A DNA stretch of 64,000 bases from NCBI RefSeq assembly GCF_000834055.1, contig NZ_JXSQ01000003.1, forward strand, positions 62,001 through 126,000, given 5' to 3'. Below the pieces are notes generated by a model. The model ran no database searches. It saw only the letters and a program-made list of their open reading frames with translations, and was not told the DNA's origin. The stretch comes from Leucobacter komagatae (lineage in GTDB: Bacteria > Actinomycetota > Actinomycetes > Actinomycetales > Microbacteriaceae). Below, piece after piece: positions 52,462-62,235 of the stretch; the stretch's first letter is position 1, and each line of letters starts with the position of its first letter. A program made the translations under genes and the position numbers.

Positions 52462-52822
52462 GCGGGGATTCATGGAGGAATTGCAATACAGGAAAACTTT
52501 TCTGTTGTCGGATATGTAGGAAATCTACGAACAAGTCCGGTTACGGTTGTTGAGTTCTCATGTTGCCACTGTTGTTGCCTTGTGAAGGCGGGCCCCCAAG
52601 TGGCGCGCCACAGCGCACCGGCGCTGCGTAGACAGTGCGCCGCGTGTCGCCGCCGCTCAACGCCTTACCCCCTCGTCAGCGTGTCGACAGCTCCCATTTA
52701 CCTTCGAAGCGTACCGTGTGCTGTACCGGGCACCGTGCCCGGTTGAGGAGGCCGCAGCCACCCTCGTAAGCTACGGCCGACTCGTTTCGCCGGGGCCGCC
52801 CCGGCAGAACGAAGGAGCCGCC
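52462..52822. other. Spacer between TetR and PhoH genes
   Basis: No gene seen. It holds a quasi-palindrome at 52488-52505 (ACAGGAAAACTTTTCTGT) near the TetR promoter and a perfect hairpin CCGGGCA-CCG-TGCCCGG at 52726-52742 in the phoH leader, preceded by two copies of GTACCG. GAAGGAG at 52811-52817 serves the PhoH start. Confidence 0.5.
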
Positions 52823-54172
52823 GTGGCAGATATCCGAGAAACTATCCAGCAGCCTTCGGTCGGCCTGAGCGATTCGCTCGCGCAGGCAGAGCGCACGTAC
52901 GTGCTTGACACGTCGGTGCTGCTCAGCGATCCAGCTGCGATCTTCCGGTTCGCGGAGCACAGCATTGTGCTTCCCGTCGTCGTGGTCACCGAACTGGAAA
53001 AGAAACGGCACGACCCCGAGATCGGGTACTTCGCGCGGCGGGCGCTTCGCCTGCTCGATGGGCTCCGCGAGAAACACGAGCGCCTCGATTTCCCCGTGCC
53101 GGTCGGTGAGCTCGGCGGTACGCTGCGAGTTGAGCTGAACCACTCGAGCGCAGAGGTGCTCCCCAGCGGGATGCGACTCGGCGACAACGACACCCGCATT
53201 CTCGCGGTCGCGCAGAGCCTCGCGGACGAGGGGCTCGCGGTCACCGTGATCTCCAAGGATCTCCCGATGCGGGTGAAGGCCGCAGCCCTCGGCCTTGGAG
53301 CTGAGGAATACCGCAACGACCAGACCGGCGATGACAGCTATCTCGGCACTGCCGCGGTGGAGCTTACCGACGCGCAGATGGACGCGCTCTGGGAGGACGA
53401 GCAGCTCGATGACGTGCTCGCGGTGCGGGAGCTCACCCCGGGTATCGGGCTCATCATGAGCTCGCCGGGTGGTGGATCGGCGCTCGGTCGCGTCGATGGC
53501 GAGACGTCGCTCCGGCTCGTCCGCGGAGACCGCGACGTATTCGGGTTGCACGGCAGAAGCGCAGAACAGCGATTGGCCATCGACCTGCTCCTCGACCCAG
53601 ACGTTGGGATCGTCTCGCTTGGTGGGCGCGCAGGGACCGGCAAATCGGCGCTCGCGCTCGCCGCCGGCCTCGAGGCGGTGCTCGAGCGGCAGCAGCATCG
53701 CAAGGTGATGGTGTTCCGGCCGATGTACGCGGTGGGTGGCCAGGAGCTCGGGTACCTGCCTGGCGACCAGCAGGACAAGATGAACCCCTGGGGTCAGGCG
53801 GTGTTCGACACGCTGGGCTCGATCGTCTCGCAGAATGTGCTTGATGAGGTCGTCGCACGCAACCTGGTTGAGGTGCTGCCACTCACGCACATCCGCGGGC
53901 GTTCGCTGCACGATGCCTTCGTGATCGTTGACGAGGCGCAGTCGCTCGAGCGCAACGTGTTGCTCACCATGCTCAGCCGGATCGGTCAGCGATCGCGCGT
54001 CGTGCTCACCCACGATGTTGGGCAGCGTGACAACCTGCGGGTCGGTCGCCACGATGGCATCGCCGCCGTGATCGAGAAGCTCAAGGGACACTCGCTGTTT
54101 GGTCACGTGACGCTGACTCGCAGCGAGCGAAGCGACATCGCGGCGCTCGTGACGGAGTTGCTCGACTTCTAA
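52823..54172 (+). CDS. PIN-domain and PhoH ATPase fusion (PhoH2-type)
   Basis: 449 residues from the GTG at 52823, with GAAGGAG 6 bases before. The N-terminal PIN domain (about 26-160) shows [19 protein letters not shown] and [10 protein letters not shown] with its acidic residues; the C-terminal PhoH domain (from about 240) has Walker [10 protein letters not shown] (268-275) and Walker B VIVDEAQ. PhoH2 proteins unwind and cut RNA. The gene stands alone and converges on the GntR gene at 54228. Confidence 0.93.
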   Translation: MADIRETIQQPSVGLSDSLAQAERTYVLDTSVLLSDPAAIFRFAEHSIVLPVVVVTELEKKRHDPEIGYFARRALRLLDGLREKHERLDFPVPVGELGGTLRVELNHSSAEVLPSGMRLGDNDTRILAVAQSLADEGLAVTVISKDLPMRVKAAALGLGAEEYRNDQTGDDSYLGTAAVELTDAQMDALWEDEQLDDVLAVRELTPGIGLIMSSPGGGSALGRVDGETSLRLVRGDRDVFGLHGRSAEQRLAIDLLLDPDVGIVSLGGRAGTGKSALALAAGLEAVLERQQHRKVMVFRPMYAVGGQELGYLPGDQQDKMNPWGQAVFDTLGSIVSQNVLDEVVARNLVEVLPLTHIRGRSLHDAFVIVDEAQSLERNVLLTMLSRIGQRSRVVLTHDVGQRDNLRVGRHDGIAAVIEKLKGHSLFGHVTLTRSERSDIAALVTELLDF

Positions 54173-54180
54173 GGAGTGCG

Positions 54181-54252
54181 CCGCCGCGATCCGTTCGCGG
54201 CGGCGGTAGCTGCCCTGCGGGCCAGCGTTAGCGTAAAGCTGCGCTGGCCCGC
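54181..54252. terminator. Two hairpins between PhoH and GntR genes
   Basis: CCGCCGCGA at 54181-54189 with TCGCGGCGG at 54195-54203, and GCGGGCCAGCG at 54217-54227 with CGCTGGCCCGC at 54242-54252. The second overlaps the 3' end of the GntR gene. Confidence 0.6.
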
Positions 54253-54938
54253 TCCGTTTCATCCCAGCGTTCGGTTGCCGCAAGGTTGGCAGCGGCGCTC
54301 TCTCCCGCTGCGTCGCTGTCGCGTCTGCGGATCGCATCGAGCACTTCTTCGTGGCCGCGAGGGTCGTTGCGGGAGAAGCCGTCACGGGTGATCGCGGCGC
54401 GAACGGACTCCTGGAGGCGGGGGAGGAGTGCGGTGTAGACCTCGAAGAGGATCGGGTTGTGGGCCGCGCGCGCGATCTCCTCGTGCACAGCTGAGTCTGC
54501 GGCTGCCCAGAGCGCGGCTGAGGCTGGGGTGGGGTGCTCCGAGGTGACCCGCGCGCGGTGTTCGAGTGCTGCCTTGATGCGCGCGATGTCTGCTGCGTCG
54601 GCGCGCTCCGCAGCGAGCCTCGCGAGCTGCGGTTCGATTGCTGCGCGTGCCTCGAGTACGTCGCCGATGGTGCCTCCCGAGCGTGCGAGTGCGCCGGGGA
54701 CTTCACTGCGCGCGCTCACGAAGGTCCCGTCACCGCGGCGGATGTCGAGCATGCCGCTGTACTGGAGTGCGCGGAGCGCTTCCCTGAGGGTGCCGCGGGC
54801 GATGCCGAGCTTGGCGATGAGTTCGGGTTCGGGTGGGATCCGTTCGCCGACCGCCCAGCGCCCCTCGACGATCTCCGCGCGGAGGCGTTCGACGACCTGA
54901 TCGCTGAGTGACGACTGGCGTACCGGTTCGAGGCTCAT
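54228..54938 (-). CDS. GntR/FadR-family transcriptional regulator
   Basis: 236 residues from the ATG at 54938. Winged helix at about 10-75: SLSDQVVERLRAEIVEGRWAVGERIPPEPELIAKLGIARGTLREALRALQYSGMLDIRRGDGTFV. The FCD helical domain follows, with D and H residues (HEEIARAAHNP, RGHEEVLDAI) that bind metal and a carboxylate ligand in this family. It is divergent from the CynX-type MFS gene and very likely controls it. Confidence 0.9.
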   Translation of the reverse strand: MSLEPVRQSSLSDQVVERLRAEIVEGRWAVGERIPPEPELIAKLGIARGTLREALRALQYSGMLDIRRGDGTFVSARSEVPGALARSGGTIGDVLEARAAIEPQLARLAAERADAADIARIKAALEHRARVTSEHPTPASAALWAAADSAVHEEIARAAHNPILFEVYTALLPRLQESVRAAITRDGFSRNDPRGHEEVLDAIRRRDSDAAGESAAANLAATERWDETERASAALR

Positions 54939-54945
54939 GTATGCA

Positions 54946-54978
54946 ATGATAGTACGGCCCAAAGGTTAGACGTTAGAT
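54946..54978. promoter_or_regulatory. Divergent leaderless promoters for GntR and MFS genes
   Basis: Minus strand: TATCAT at 54951-54946, 7 bases before the GntR ATG. Plus strand: TTAGAT at 54973-54978, 6 bases before the MFS ATG. TTAGA occurs twice (54965, 54973) and CCAAA/TTTGG flank them, possible GntR contacts. Confidence 0.5.
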
Positions 54979-54984
54979 GTTTGG

Positions 54985-56214
54985 ATGAATATGCCCCTCT
55001 CCACCCGTGCCCGCAGTCAACGCGGGCGCAGCGCGCTCATGATCCTCGCGCTGATCCTCGTCGCGCTCAATTTGCGCCTCGCGATCACCAGCGCGGCTGC
55101 GCTCCTCACGCTCCTCACCCAGGCCGGAGCGCTCAGCCCGGCAACGGTGGTGCTCATCCCTGCCATCCCCACAGCGGTGTTTGCGATCGCCGGCGTGAGC
55201 ACCGCACGTATCGCCGCTCGCTGGGGCGCGGAGCGTACCGTCGCCGTCGGGATGGCCATGCTCGTCGCGGGCCTCATCATCCGGGCGATCCCGCTGCCGG
55301 CCGTCGTGGTGCTCGGCACCGTGATCGCGACCGGCGGACTCGCAGTCGTGAACATCCTGCTCCCCGCCGTGGTCCGCGCCCATTTCGGCAGAAACATCAG
55401 CGCCATCACCACCGTCTACTCGACATCCATGTCGCTCGGAGCGGCGACCGCGGCCGCGACCGCCGTTCCGATCGCGCAGGCGATCGGAAGCCCATCGCTC
55501 GGCCTCGCAGCGTGGGCACTGCCAGCGCTCGCGGGCCTCGCAGTCTGGGTGCTCGTCATGCCGCTCGCTCGGCCGAAAACCGTGCGGGAAACACCGCTCG
55601 ATTCCGGGAACGCACCCGGCGCGGCGGAGGCTCCCAAAACACAGCCGCTGCCCGCAGGCACCTGGCTTCTTGCCGGATTCTTCTCGATCCAATCCCTGCT
55701 GAGCTACGTCATCATGGGGTGGCTGCCGAGCATCGCAACAGGTGCCGGGCTCACCGCTGAGCGCGCGGGCCTCCTGCTCGGTATCGCGATGGCCGTCGGG
55801 GTTCCCGCGACCGTGCTGATCGTGCCACTGACACGCGGCCCGCACCGGATGCGGGCAGGCTTCGCGCTTGTCGGTGCGGCGAGCATCACGGGTGTGCTCG
55901 GGTTCCTCATCGCCCCCGCAGCCATTCCCGAGGTGTGGGCAGCGTTCCTCGGGCTCGGCATGTGCGCGTTCCCGCTCGCGCTCGCGCTCATCGCGAGCCT
56001 CGGTAGTAACGCCGCGGAGGCAGCTCGCGTCTCCACGACGGTGCAGTCCATCGGGTATACGGTCGCGACGCTCGGCCCCCTCGGCGCCGGCGCCATGCAT
56101 CAGGCGACGGGGACGTGGACTCCGGTGCTGGTGCTGCTGCTCGTCGGCGCGACCGCGCAGGTTGCGGTCGGCGTGGTACTCACGGGTGTGGTCTGGCGGC
56201 AGCGCTCCGCGTAA
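54985..56214 (+). CDS. MFS transporter, CynX/NimT type
   Basis: 409 residues, 12 helices. LNLRLAITSAAALLTLL at the first helix, IPTAVFAIAGVSTARIAARWGAERT and VLLPAVVRAHFGRNISAITTVYSTSMSLGAATAA fit the cyanate/nitroimidazole transporter group. It may export a small anion or drug. The divergent GntR protein is the likely regulator. The ATG at 54985 is chosen by its -10 box. Confidence 0.87.
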   Translation: MNMPLSTRARSQRGRSALMILALILVALNLRLAITSAAALLTLLTQAGALSPATVVLIPAIPTAVFAIAGVSTARIAARWGAERTVAVGMAMLVAGLIIRAIPLPAVVVLGTVIATGGLAVVNILLPAVVRAHFGRNISAITTVYSTSMSLGAATAAATAVPIAQAIGSPSLGLAAWALPALAGLAVWVLVMPLARPKTVRETPLDSGNAPGAAEAPKTQPLPAGTWLLAGFFSIQSLLSYVIMGWLPSIATGAGLTAERAGLLLGIAMAVGVPATVLIVPLTRGPHRMRAGFALVGAASITGVLGFLIAPAAIPEVWAAFLGLGMCAFPLALALIASLGSNAAEAARVSTTVQSIGYTVATLGPLGAGAMHQATGTWTPVLVLLLVGATAQVAVGVVLTGVVWRQRSA

Positions 56215-56240
56215 GAAACACGCGGAGCGCGCAGACGCCA

Positions 56241-56282
56241 ATGGGCGGGGGCACCGGCAAATTCGCCGACACCCCCGCCCAT
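56241..56282. terminator. Bidirectional hairpin between MFS and phosphatase genes
   Basis: ATGGGCGGGGG at 56241-56251 with CCCCCGCCCAT at 56272-56282, inner CCGGC/GCCG. Confidence 0.75.
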
Positions 56283-56292
56283 CGCTGTCGGG

Positions 56293-59085
56293 TTAGACGC
56301 CGTGGTCGTCCGACGCCGCAGCGTTCGCGAGGATCCTGCGTCGCGACACGAGCAACGCCGCACCGGCGGTGAGGAGCACGGCAGCAGCGATCCCGATCGG
56401 CAGGAACATGCTCACGCCGGTCTGCGCGAGCGGTGTCCCGTCGCTGCCTGAGCCCTTGCCGCTTTCGGCGCCGGTTCCGGCATCCGGCGTGGGGGAACCC
56501 TCGCCCGGCTTGGTTCCGCCCTCGCCCGGGTTGGTTCCGCCTTCGCCCGGGTTGGTTCCGCCTTCGCCCGGTTCAGGCTCTCCTGTGCCAGCTGCGGTCA
56601 CCGTAAGCGGCGTCGAAAGTGACTTCCCATTCGGGAGCACAACGACAAGAGCGTGCTCGGTGTCTGTCGCTGTGTCGGCTGGAATGGTCACGCGCGCAGT
56701 GAACGCGCGATCCGCTCCCACCTCGACGGTCCCAAGCGACACTGGGTCGGAGTGCAGCTCGATGGCGAGCTTCGATCCCGGGGCGAAGCCGGAGCCGGAG
56801 AGCTCAAGCGTCTCTCCCTGCTTCACCGAGGCAGCGCCGAGGGTGAGCGACGGACCCGCGGGGGCGACGAGGCCAGCCTCGGTGACCCACTTCTCGCCGG
56901 TGTCGTACTTGGTGACAGTGAATTCGTCGTACAGGTCGCCGACGTTTGGCACGTCCTGCGCTGCATACACTGGCCGCTCGCCGCTCGCGTCAGCGAGCTT
57001 GAAGCTCTTCGCGCCGTTCCCCTTCTCCGCGACATACGAACGGTAGACAAGCTGGTCGCCCGACACATCGATGACCTGGTACGTCGTCACCTTTTCGCCG
57101 CGCAGCACCTGCGTCGCGCCGTTGTTTGTCCACACGTTCTTCTGCTCGGTCTCGAGGTTGTAGTGCTTCGCGCCCGAGTTCGAGACGGCGTAGACGGGGC
57201 CGACGGTCTGGCCGACCGTATCGGTCGTATCGGCGTTGTTGTAGCCGCGGCCGTAGGTGTGATCGTGGCCCATGAGCACGAGGTCGATGTTGTTCTCCTC
57301 GAACACGGGGACCCAGTGCTTGCGCAGCACAGCCTCGTCGCGGCCCTCCGACGTCGAGTAGACCGGCTGGTGGAAGGTCACAACGTTCCACTTCGATGGG
57401 CTCTGCTTGAGCACGAAGTCGAGCCAGGCGGCCTGGTACTCGGTCCACAGCTCCTGCACCTTCGCGCTTGGGCAGGCGCCGCCGGTGCAGCCCGGGAGAT
57501 CATTCGGCTTGAGGAACGCGGTGTCGCGCGTGGCGTTGAGCGTGATGAAACGCACGCCCTGGTAGTCCGTGTAGTAGACGGTCTCGGCCGCGAACTCTGC
57601 CCAGTGCGCGAAGTAGGACGCGTACTGGCGCGCCTCGTCGGTGTCGCCCTGCGCGAGCTTCGCGAGCTCGCCGATGGTCTCGGTCGACGGCTGGTTCAGC
57701 GGGTACTCGAAGTGCGCCTTCCAAGCGGCGAGTGTCTTGTCGCCGGAGTATTCGTGGTTCCCTGGGGCGGCCATGACGTTCGTGCTCGTCGCCGACTTCT
57801 CCATACCCTTGAACCAGTTCCTCCACTGGGTGTCGTCGTTGCTCTTATCGATGAGGTCGCCAGCGTGCACCGAACCGATCGAACGCGTCGCGCGCTCCTC
57901 GGCCTGCTTCACGACCGCCGGCCACGTGCTGTCGAGGCCGATCTGGGCGTCACCGTAGTAGACGAACTGGAAGTCGGTCGCGCCCGGAGTCTCCGTCGTG
58001 AAGGTAAACCATTCGCTCCAGCTGCCGGACAGGCCGACGCGGTAGCGGTACGCCGTCGCGGGCGTGAGCTCGGTCACTGTGGCGGAGAAGTGCTGGTTCG
58101 GGTTGCTGCCAGCGGTGCCCGCAGAATACGCGTCGACGGTGCGAGTGTCGCCGCCTGCTGCGAGGCCGATCTCGACCTTGCGTTCGCCGTGCGACGTGTC
58201 ACCAGCGAGCCAGGAGAACGACTGCGACACGGACGGCGTCTCGGTCGGGGTGAGGATCACGCGGGTCGGCGCGGCAACAACCGGGCCGGTCTCTCCCGGC
58301 TGCGAACCGGGGTCGCTCTTCGCGGTGAGCGCGAACCGCGTCATATCGAAGTAGATGTCCGATGAGCTCGCACGATCCTGGTAGAGCGCAACAGCGATGG
58401 TGTTGGTGCCGTCCTTCAGCAGCGACGGGTCAATGGTGAAGTCGCTGACCACTGGGTCGCCCTTCGACTCGCCTGCGTACTGCAGATTCGTTGACAGCGT
58501 GTCGTCGACGCGCGAGTCGAGGAAGTTCGCGGCGAGCGTTCCGTTGACGAAGACGCGCAGCGCATCATCGTGGATCGCGGTCGAGGCGACAGCAGCGACC
58601 TGGTCGGCGACGCCCTCCGCCAAATCGAATGAGGTGCGGAAGAAGTAGGTTGGTACCGTGTTCTTCGAGTCGCCGTCGATGTAGTGAGCGAGCTTCGTGA
58701 CGGGCATGTTTGGCCCCACAGCGATGAGCTGGTTCTGCTTCGCGCCGAACCCACTCGGCGCGGACGGCCACGTTGAGTCGTCAAACGCGGGGGCTGCCCA
58801 CGCGTTCCGATCAGCTGCCCCTGCGGCAGGGTCAACGTTCGTGTCGAGATACTTCCACTTTGTACCGGTGCTCACGAGCGAGTTCTTCGGCACCTCGGGT
58901 GGCTGGGCAGCGGCGGTTTCCGCCGGCTCCGCAGCGTTTTGGGGCGCCAATGTGGCTGGAGTTTCTGTCGTAGTCGCGGTCGCTGGGCTGGCCATGGGAA
59001 TGGCCAATCCGCTTCCGACGAGGGCGGCAAGCGCAATGGCGGTGGATCCCCGCCGCAGCCGCGATACGCGGGCTGGGTTCGTCAT
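56293..59085 (-). CDS. Cell-wall-anchored metallophosphatase (purple acid phosphatase type)
   Basis: 930 residues. The signal peptide ends near MASPATA. A beta-sandwich domain (about 70-250) and a fibronectin-like PAP N-domain (about 275-370) precede the metallophosphoesterase: YYGDAQIG, SVHAGDLID, AAPGNHEYS, VTFHQPVY and LMGHDHTYGRG, which supply the two-metal site. Then comes an Ig-like domain, GEGGTNP repeats, the sorting motif LAQTG, one helix and RRRILANAA. It would hydrolyse phosphate esters at the cell surface. AAAGGAAC serves the ATG. Probably induced by phosphate limitation (inference). Confidence 0.92.
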   Translation of the reverse strand: MTNPARVSRLRRGSTAIALAALVGSGLAIPMASPATATTTETPATLAPQNAAEPAETAAAQPPEVPKNSLVSTGTKWKYLDTNVDPAAGAADRNAWAAPAFDDSTWPSAPSGFGAKQNQLIAVGPNMPVTKLAHYIDGDSKNTVPTYFFRTSFDLAEGVADQVAAVASTAIHDDALRVFVNGTLAANFLDSRVDDTLSTNLQYAGESKGDPVVSDFTIDPSLLKDGTNTIAVALYQDRASSSDIYFDMTRFALTAKSDPGSQPGETGPVVAAPTRVILTPTETPSVSQSFSWLAGDTSHGERKVEIGLAAGGDTRTVDAYSAGTAGSNPNQHFSATVTELTPATAYRYRVGLSGSWSEWFTFTTETPGATDFQFVYYGDAQIGLDSTWPAVVKQAEERATRSIGSVHAGDLIDKSNDDTQWRNWFKGMEKSATSTNVMAAPGNHEYSGDKTLAAWKAHFEYPLNQPSTETIGELAKLAQGDTDEARQYASYFAHWAEFAAETVYYTDYQGVRFITLNATRDTAFLKPNDLPGCTGGACPSAKVQELWTEYQAAWLDFVLKQSPSKWNVVTFHQPVYSTSEGRDEAVLRKHWVPVFEENNIDLVLMGHDHTYGRGYNNADTTDTVGQTVGPVYAVSNSGAKHYNLETEQKNVWTNNGATQVLRGEKVTTYQVIDVSGDQLVYRSYVAEKGNGAKSFKLADASGERPVYAAQDVPNVGDLYDEFTVTKYDTGEKWVTEAGLVAPAGPSLTLGAASVKQGETLELSGSGFAPGSKLAIELHSDPVSLGTVEVGADRAFTARVTIPADTATDTEHALVVVLPNGKSLSTPLTVTAAGTGEPEPGEGGTNPGEGGTNPGEGGTKPGEGSPTPDAGTGAESGKGSGSDGTPLAQTGVSMFLPIGIAAAVLLTAGAALLVSRRRILANAAASDDHGV

Positions 59086-59259
59086 TTCGTTCCTTTGGAA
59101 TTCGCAGGCGTCGTGTTCGGGCGGCCCAACAGGGCGGCCCCACCTATTCCATCGAGCCCAGGTGGCTCTGCGATCTCCGACAGGTAGCGGCGTGCTGTCT
59201 CGGAGGTGCCTCCTGGGTGAACGAGCCTTCGCGAGCGTGCGTCGCTTGCCCGCAGCTGG
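59086..59259 (-). other. Leader region of the phosphatase gene with stem-loops
   Basis: 174 bases without a gene. In RNA of the minus strand CTCCGAGACAG/CTGTCGGAG (59205-59175) make a bulged stem, enclosed by CCCAGG/CCTGGG (59217-59212, 59162-59157). I do not recognise a known riboswitch. Confidence 0.35.
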
Positions 59260-60066
59260 CTAGCGTGCCGGGCTGGGGGCCCCGTCCGCGTCCGCGTCGT
59301 CTTCGTCTTCGTCTTCGTCAGCTTCGTGCGATCCGCCAAGGTCTGGGAGCACGATGACGCCCGTCTGCAGCGCCTCATCGATGACCGCCTCGACCTGGCG
59401 CTGGCGGCGCAGCTGCACACGGCTGAGCGCTCGCTGCTCGGGGAGGCTCCAGCCGAATCGCACGGCGAGCAACCGGAGGAGCGTGGTGACGACGACGCAG
59501 GCGATGCCGGCGATGAGCACTGGAACGTCGAACGCGAGGAGCCCAAGCATCACCACGATGCCGCCCATCGACGCAACGGCGTAGAAGGAGCCGACGTGCA
59601 TGAGTGCGATCGGGATGTTGAGGATGAGGTCGCGGAGTACGCCACCACCGACCGCGGATACGGTACCGATAAACAGCGCTGGGATGACGGGCAGCCCGAA
59701 CGACAACGCCTTGGTTGCGCCGATCGCGCCAAACATGCCGATGCTCACGGCGTCGAGCAGCGAGACGACCGGGTCAACCTTGCGAAACAGTCGCGGCACG
59801 AGCATGCCAACGAAGGCCGCGAGTGTTGCGGTGATGAGGTACCAGTCGATCGAGAACGCGGCGGGGGTGGTGCTCAACAGAATGTCGCGGAGGAAGCCGC
59901 CGCCGATACCTGACGCGATCCCGAGGATCGCTACGCCGAGCAGGTCGAGCCGCTTGAATCCGGCGGCAAATAGCGCGCCCTGGAGGCTTCCAACGCCGAC
60001 CGCGGTGAGCTCTGCCCAGAGTGGCAGCGTGAATGTTTCGTCGAGCACACCACCATTCTCCCGCAT
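59260..60066 (-). CDS. TRIC-like/UPF0126 membrane protein
   Basis: 268 residues, seven helices in two repeated halves, each with the motif GGGFLRDILL or GGGVLRDLIL. Prokaryotic TRIC proteins are cation channels (family knowledge), acting in the membrane. A C-terminal acidic tail rich in Asp-Glu pairs is unusual. A GTG start 18 bases later, nearer to GGGAG, is also possible. Confidence 0.88.
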   Translation of the reverse strand: MRENGGVLDETFTLPLWAELTAVGVGSLQGALFAAGFKRLDLLGVAILGIASGIGGGFLRDILLSTTPAAFSIDWYLITATLAAFVGMLVPRLFRKVDPVVSLLDAVSIGMFGAIGATKALSFGLPVIPALFIGTVSAVGGGVLRDLILNIPIALMHVGSFYAVASMGGIVVMLGLLAFDVPVLIAGIACVVVTTLLRLLAVRFGWSLPEQRALSRVQLRRQRQVEAVIDEALQTGVIVLPDLGGSHEADEDEDEDDADADGAPSPAR

Positions 60067-60102
60067 TGCCGGGGCGGCTCTGGGTATGCGTTGCCGATCG
60101 AG

Positions 60103-60645
60103 CTACGCGCCTGCGGCGCTGGCGCCGCGCTCGCGCCTGTCCTCGTCGAGCCTGAGCTCGGCCGCGTAGCCGGTGAGCGAGCGGTGGTACTTCGGGAGGA
60201 ACGGAATGAGCGCCTCAAGCGCCACGGCAAGCGCATCTCCTGGCCGGCCCGCCGAGTGGAGTGCGAGCGCGAGGAACGCGTCGGGGGCGGCGCCCAGTTC
60301 TGGAGTCCTGTGCGACCCCTCGAGGACGGCAATTGCCTCGGCCATGCGCCCGAGGTTGCGCAGCGTCGACGCGTACTGAATGTCGAGTTCGGCGCGAGAG
60401 ACTCCAGAGAGTCCGAGCTCGATGGCGCGTTCATAGAGTTCGGCGGCGGCTGCCTCGTTTCCCGCTGAGTCGTTCGCACCGCCAAGCTCGAATGGGCCGC
60501 GCGGGTCGTCTGCCGGGAGCTCGGCCACGAGCGCGAAGATGCGATCGAGCACCTCCTGCTCATTCGCCGCGGGATCCGCCCACACCGCGTCCACCCTGGA
60601 CTGCCACGTGCTTTCCGCTGCGCTATCGCCGCCTGTGCTTTCCAT
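60103..60645 (-). CDS. TPR-like hypothetical protein
   Basis: 180 residues, mainly helical: residues about 60-160 hold repeats such as EAAAAELYERAIELGLS and ALALHSAGRPGDALAVALEAL, compatible with tetratricopeptide repeats. A polar N terminus and RLDEDRRERGASA tail follow. It may bind a partner protein. TACGCT 6 bases before the ATG suggests a leaderless mRNA. The function is unknown. Confidence 0.8.
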   Translation of the reverse strand: MESTGGDSAAESTWQSRVDAVWADPAANEQEVLDRIFALVAELPADDPRGPFELGGANDSAGNEAAAAELYERAIELGLSGVSRAELDIQYASTLRNLGRMAEAIAVLEGSHRTPELGAAPDAFLALALHSAGRPGDALAVALEALIPFLPKYHRSLTGYAAELRLDEDRRERGASAAGA

Positions 60646-60651
60646 CCCTCA

Positions 60652-60657
60652 AGCGTA
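60652..60657 (-). promoter_or_regulatory. -10 box TACGCT of the TPR-like gene
   Basis: Minus strand, 6 bases before the ATG at 60645. Confidence 0.4.
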
Positions 60658-60732
60658 ATGGAGTGTGCTGGCGTGACGCGAAGGCCAACACGCGCTGCTG
60701 CGGCATGCCGCTCCAGGCCGTGGCAGCAGAAA

Positions 60733-60762
60733 AGGGGTGCCGGGCATAAGCCCGACACCCCT
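60733..60762 (-). terminator. Intrinsic terminator after fumC
   Basis: AGGGGTG/CACCCCT with inner CGGGC/GCCCG and loop; on the minus strand it is followed by TTTT, a true T-tract. Confidence 0.85.
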
Positions 60763-60790
60763 CCTGCGACGACTCAGTGCGTCGAATGAA

Positions 60791-62197
60791 CTACTTTGCG
60801 ACGCCCGGGTGGGTCATCGAGAGCAGGTCGAGTGCCTTGTCGAGGTCGGCTTCGGTGACCTCGCCGCGCTCCACGTAGCCGAGGTCGATGACTGCCTCGC
60901 GCACGGTGATGCCAGCAGCAACCGAGTGCTTGGCGATCTTCGCCGCGGCCTCGTAGCCGATGAGGCGGTTGAGCGGGGTGACCGTCGACGGGCTCATGCC
61001 AGCAAGCGTCGCCATGCGCTCAGTGTTCGCTTCGAGTCCGGCGATCGTCTTGTCGGCGAAGACGCGCGACACGTTCGACAGCAGGCGGATCGACTCGAGC
61101 AGCGCGGTGCCCATGACGGGGATCATCACGTTGAGCTCGAAGTTCCCGCGTGCGCCGCCCCAGGCGATGGTTGCGTCGTTGCCGATGACCCGAGCGCAGA
61201 CCATGAGGGTTGCCTCTGGGATGACCGGGTTGACCTTGCCCGGCATGATCGATGAGCCGGGCTGCAGGTCGGGGATGTGGAGCTCACCGAAGCCGGTGTT
61301 CGGGCCTGAACCCATCCAGCGGACGTCCTCGGCGATCTTCGTGAGCGACACCGCGATGGTGCGCAGCGCGCCCGACGCCTCGACGAGGCCGTCACGGTTC
61401 GCCTGTGCCTCGAAGTGGTTGCGTGCCTCGGTGATCGGGAGGCCGCTCGAGGCGGCGATCTCAGCGATGACCTTCTCGGGGAAGCCGAGGGGCGTGTTGA
61501 TGCCGGTGCCGACGGCGGTTCCGCCCTGCGGAACCTCTGCGACGCGGGGGAGTGCTGCGTCGATGCGCTCGATGCCGTAGCGGATCTGCGCTGCGTAGCC
61601 ACCGAACTCCTGGCCGAGGGTGACCGGGGTCGCATCCATGAGGTGTGTGCGGCCGGGCTTCACGGCCGACTTCCACAGCTCCGCCTTCTCCTCGAGCGCC
61701 TCAGCGAGGTGTGCGAGTGAGGGCTTCAGCTGCTCAATGAGCGCACCGGTCACGGCGACGTGAACCGAGGTCGGGAAGACGTCGTTTGACGACTGCGACG
61801 CGTTCACGTGGTCGTTCGGGTGCACGGGGGCGCCGAGGTGCTTCGTCGCGAGCGCGGCGAGAACCTCGTTCGTGTTCATGTTCGACGAGGTGCCAGAGCC
61901 GGTCTGGTAGGTGTCGACGGGGAACTGGTCGTGGTGCGCGCCGCCGATGACCTCGTCGGCTGCGGCCTCGATCGCCTTTGCGATGTCGGCTTCGAGGATG
62001 CCGAGCTCAGCGTTCGCCATCGCAGCTGCGCGCTTGATGCGAGCGAGTGCGACGATCTGGGCTGCCTCGAGGCCCGAGCCCGAGATGGGGAAGTTCTCGA
62101 CGGCACGCTGCGTCTGCGCCGCGTAGAGCGCGTTCTTCGGCACTCGTACCTCGCCCATCGTGTCGTGCTCGATGCGGTACTCGATCTCTTCGGTCAC
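60791..62197 (-). CDS. fumC: Class II fumarate hydratase
   Basis: 468 residues. It converts fumarate and malate in the TCA cycle. The superfamily signature [11 protein letters not shown], the active-site loop, [14 protein letters not shown] and [16 protein letters not shown] are all present. The GTG start at 62197 follows AAGGACA. It is the last gene of a run with carbonic anhydrase, DUF4245 and xseB, 38 bases after the carbonic anhydrase stop. Confidence 0.96.
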   Translation of the reverse strand: MTEEIEYRIEHDTMGEVRVPKNALYAAQTQRAVENFPISGSGLEAAQIVALARIKRAAAMANAELGILEADIAKAIEAAADEVIGGAHHDQFPVDTYQTGSGTSSNMNTNEVLAALATKHLGAPVHPNDHVNASQSSNDVFPTSVHVAVTGALIEQLKPSLAHLAEALEEKAELWKSAVKPGRTHLMDATPVTLGQEFGGYAAQIRYGIERIDAALPRVAEVPQGGTAVGTGINTPLGFPEKVIAEIAASSGLPITEARNHFEAQANRDGLVEASGALRTIAVSLTKIAEDVRWMGSGPNTGFGELHIPDLQPGSSIMPGKVNPVIPEATLMVCARVIGNDATIAWGGARGNFELNVMIPVMGTALLESIRLLSNVSRVFADKTIAGLEANTERMATLAGMSPSTVTPLNRLIGYEAAAKIAKHSVAAGITVREAVIDLGYVERGEVTEADLDKALDLLSMTHPGVAK

Positions 62198-62235
62198 AAT
62201 TGTCCTTTGCTTGTCGTGCTTCGGTGTATGGAGAA

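Noticed and set aside
52676-54706. Minus-strand open frame of 676 codons
   Set aside because: Antisense to the PIN-PhoH gene, which has clear motifs.
59082-59546. Minus-strand frame ending in ATGA overlap with the phosphatase start
   Set aside because: Its first two thirds are the shadow of the TRIC-like gene, and the remainder has no domain or start site.
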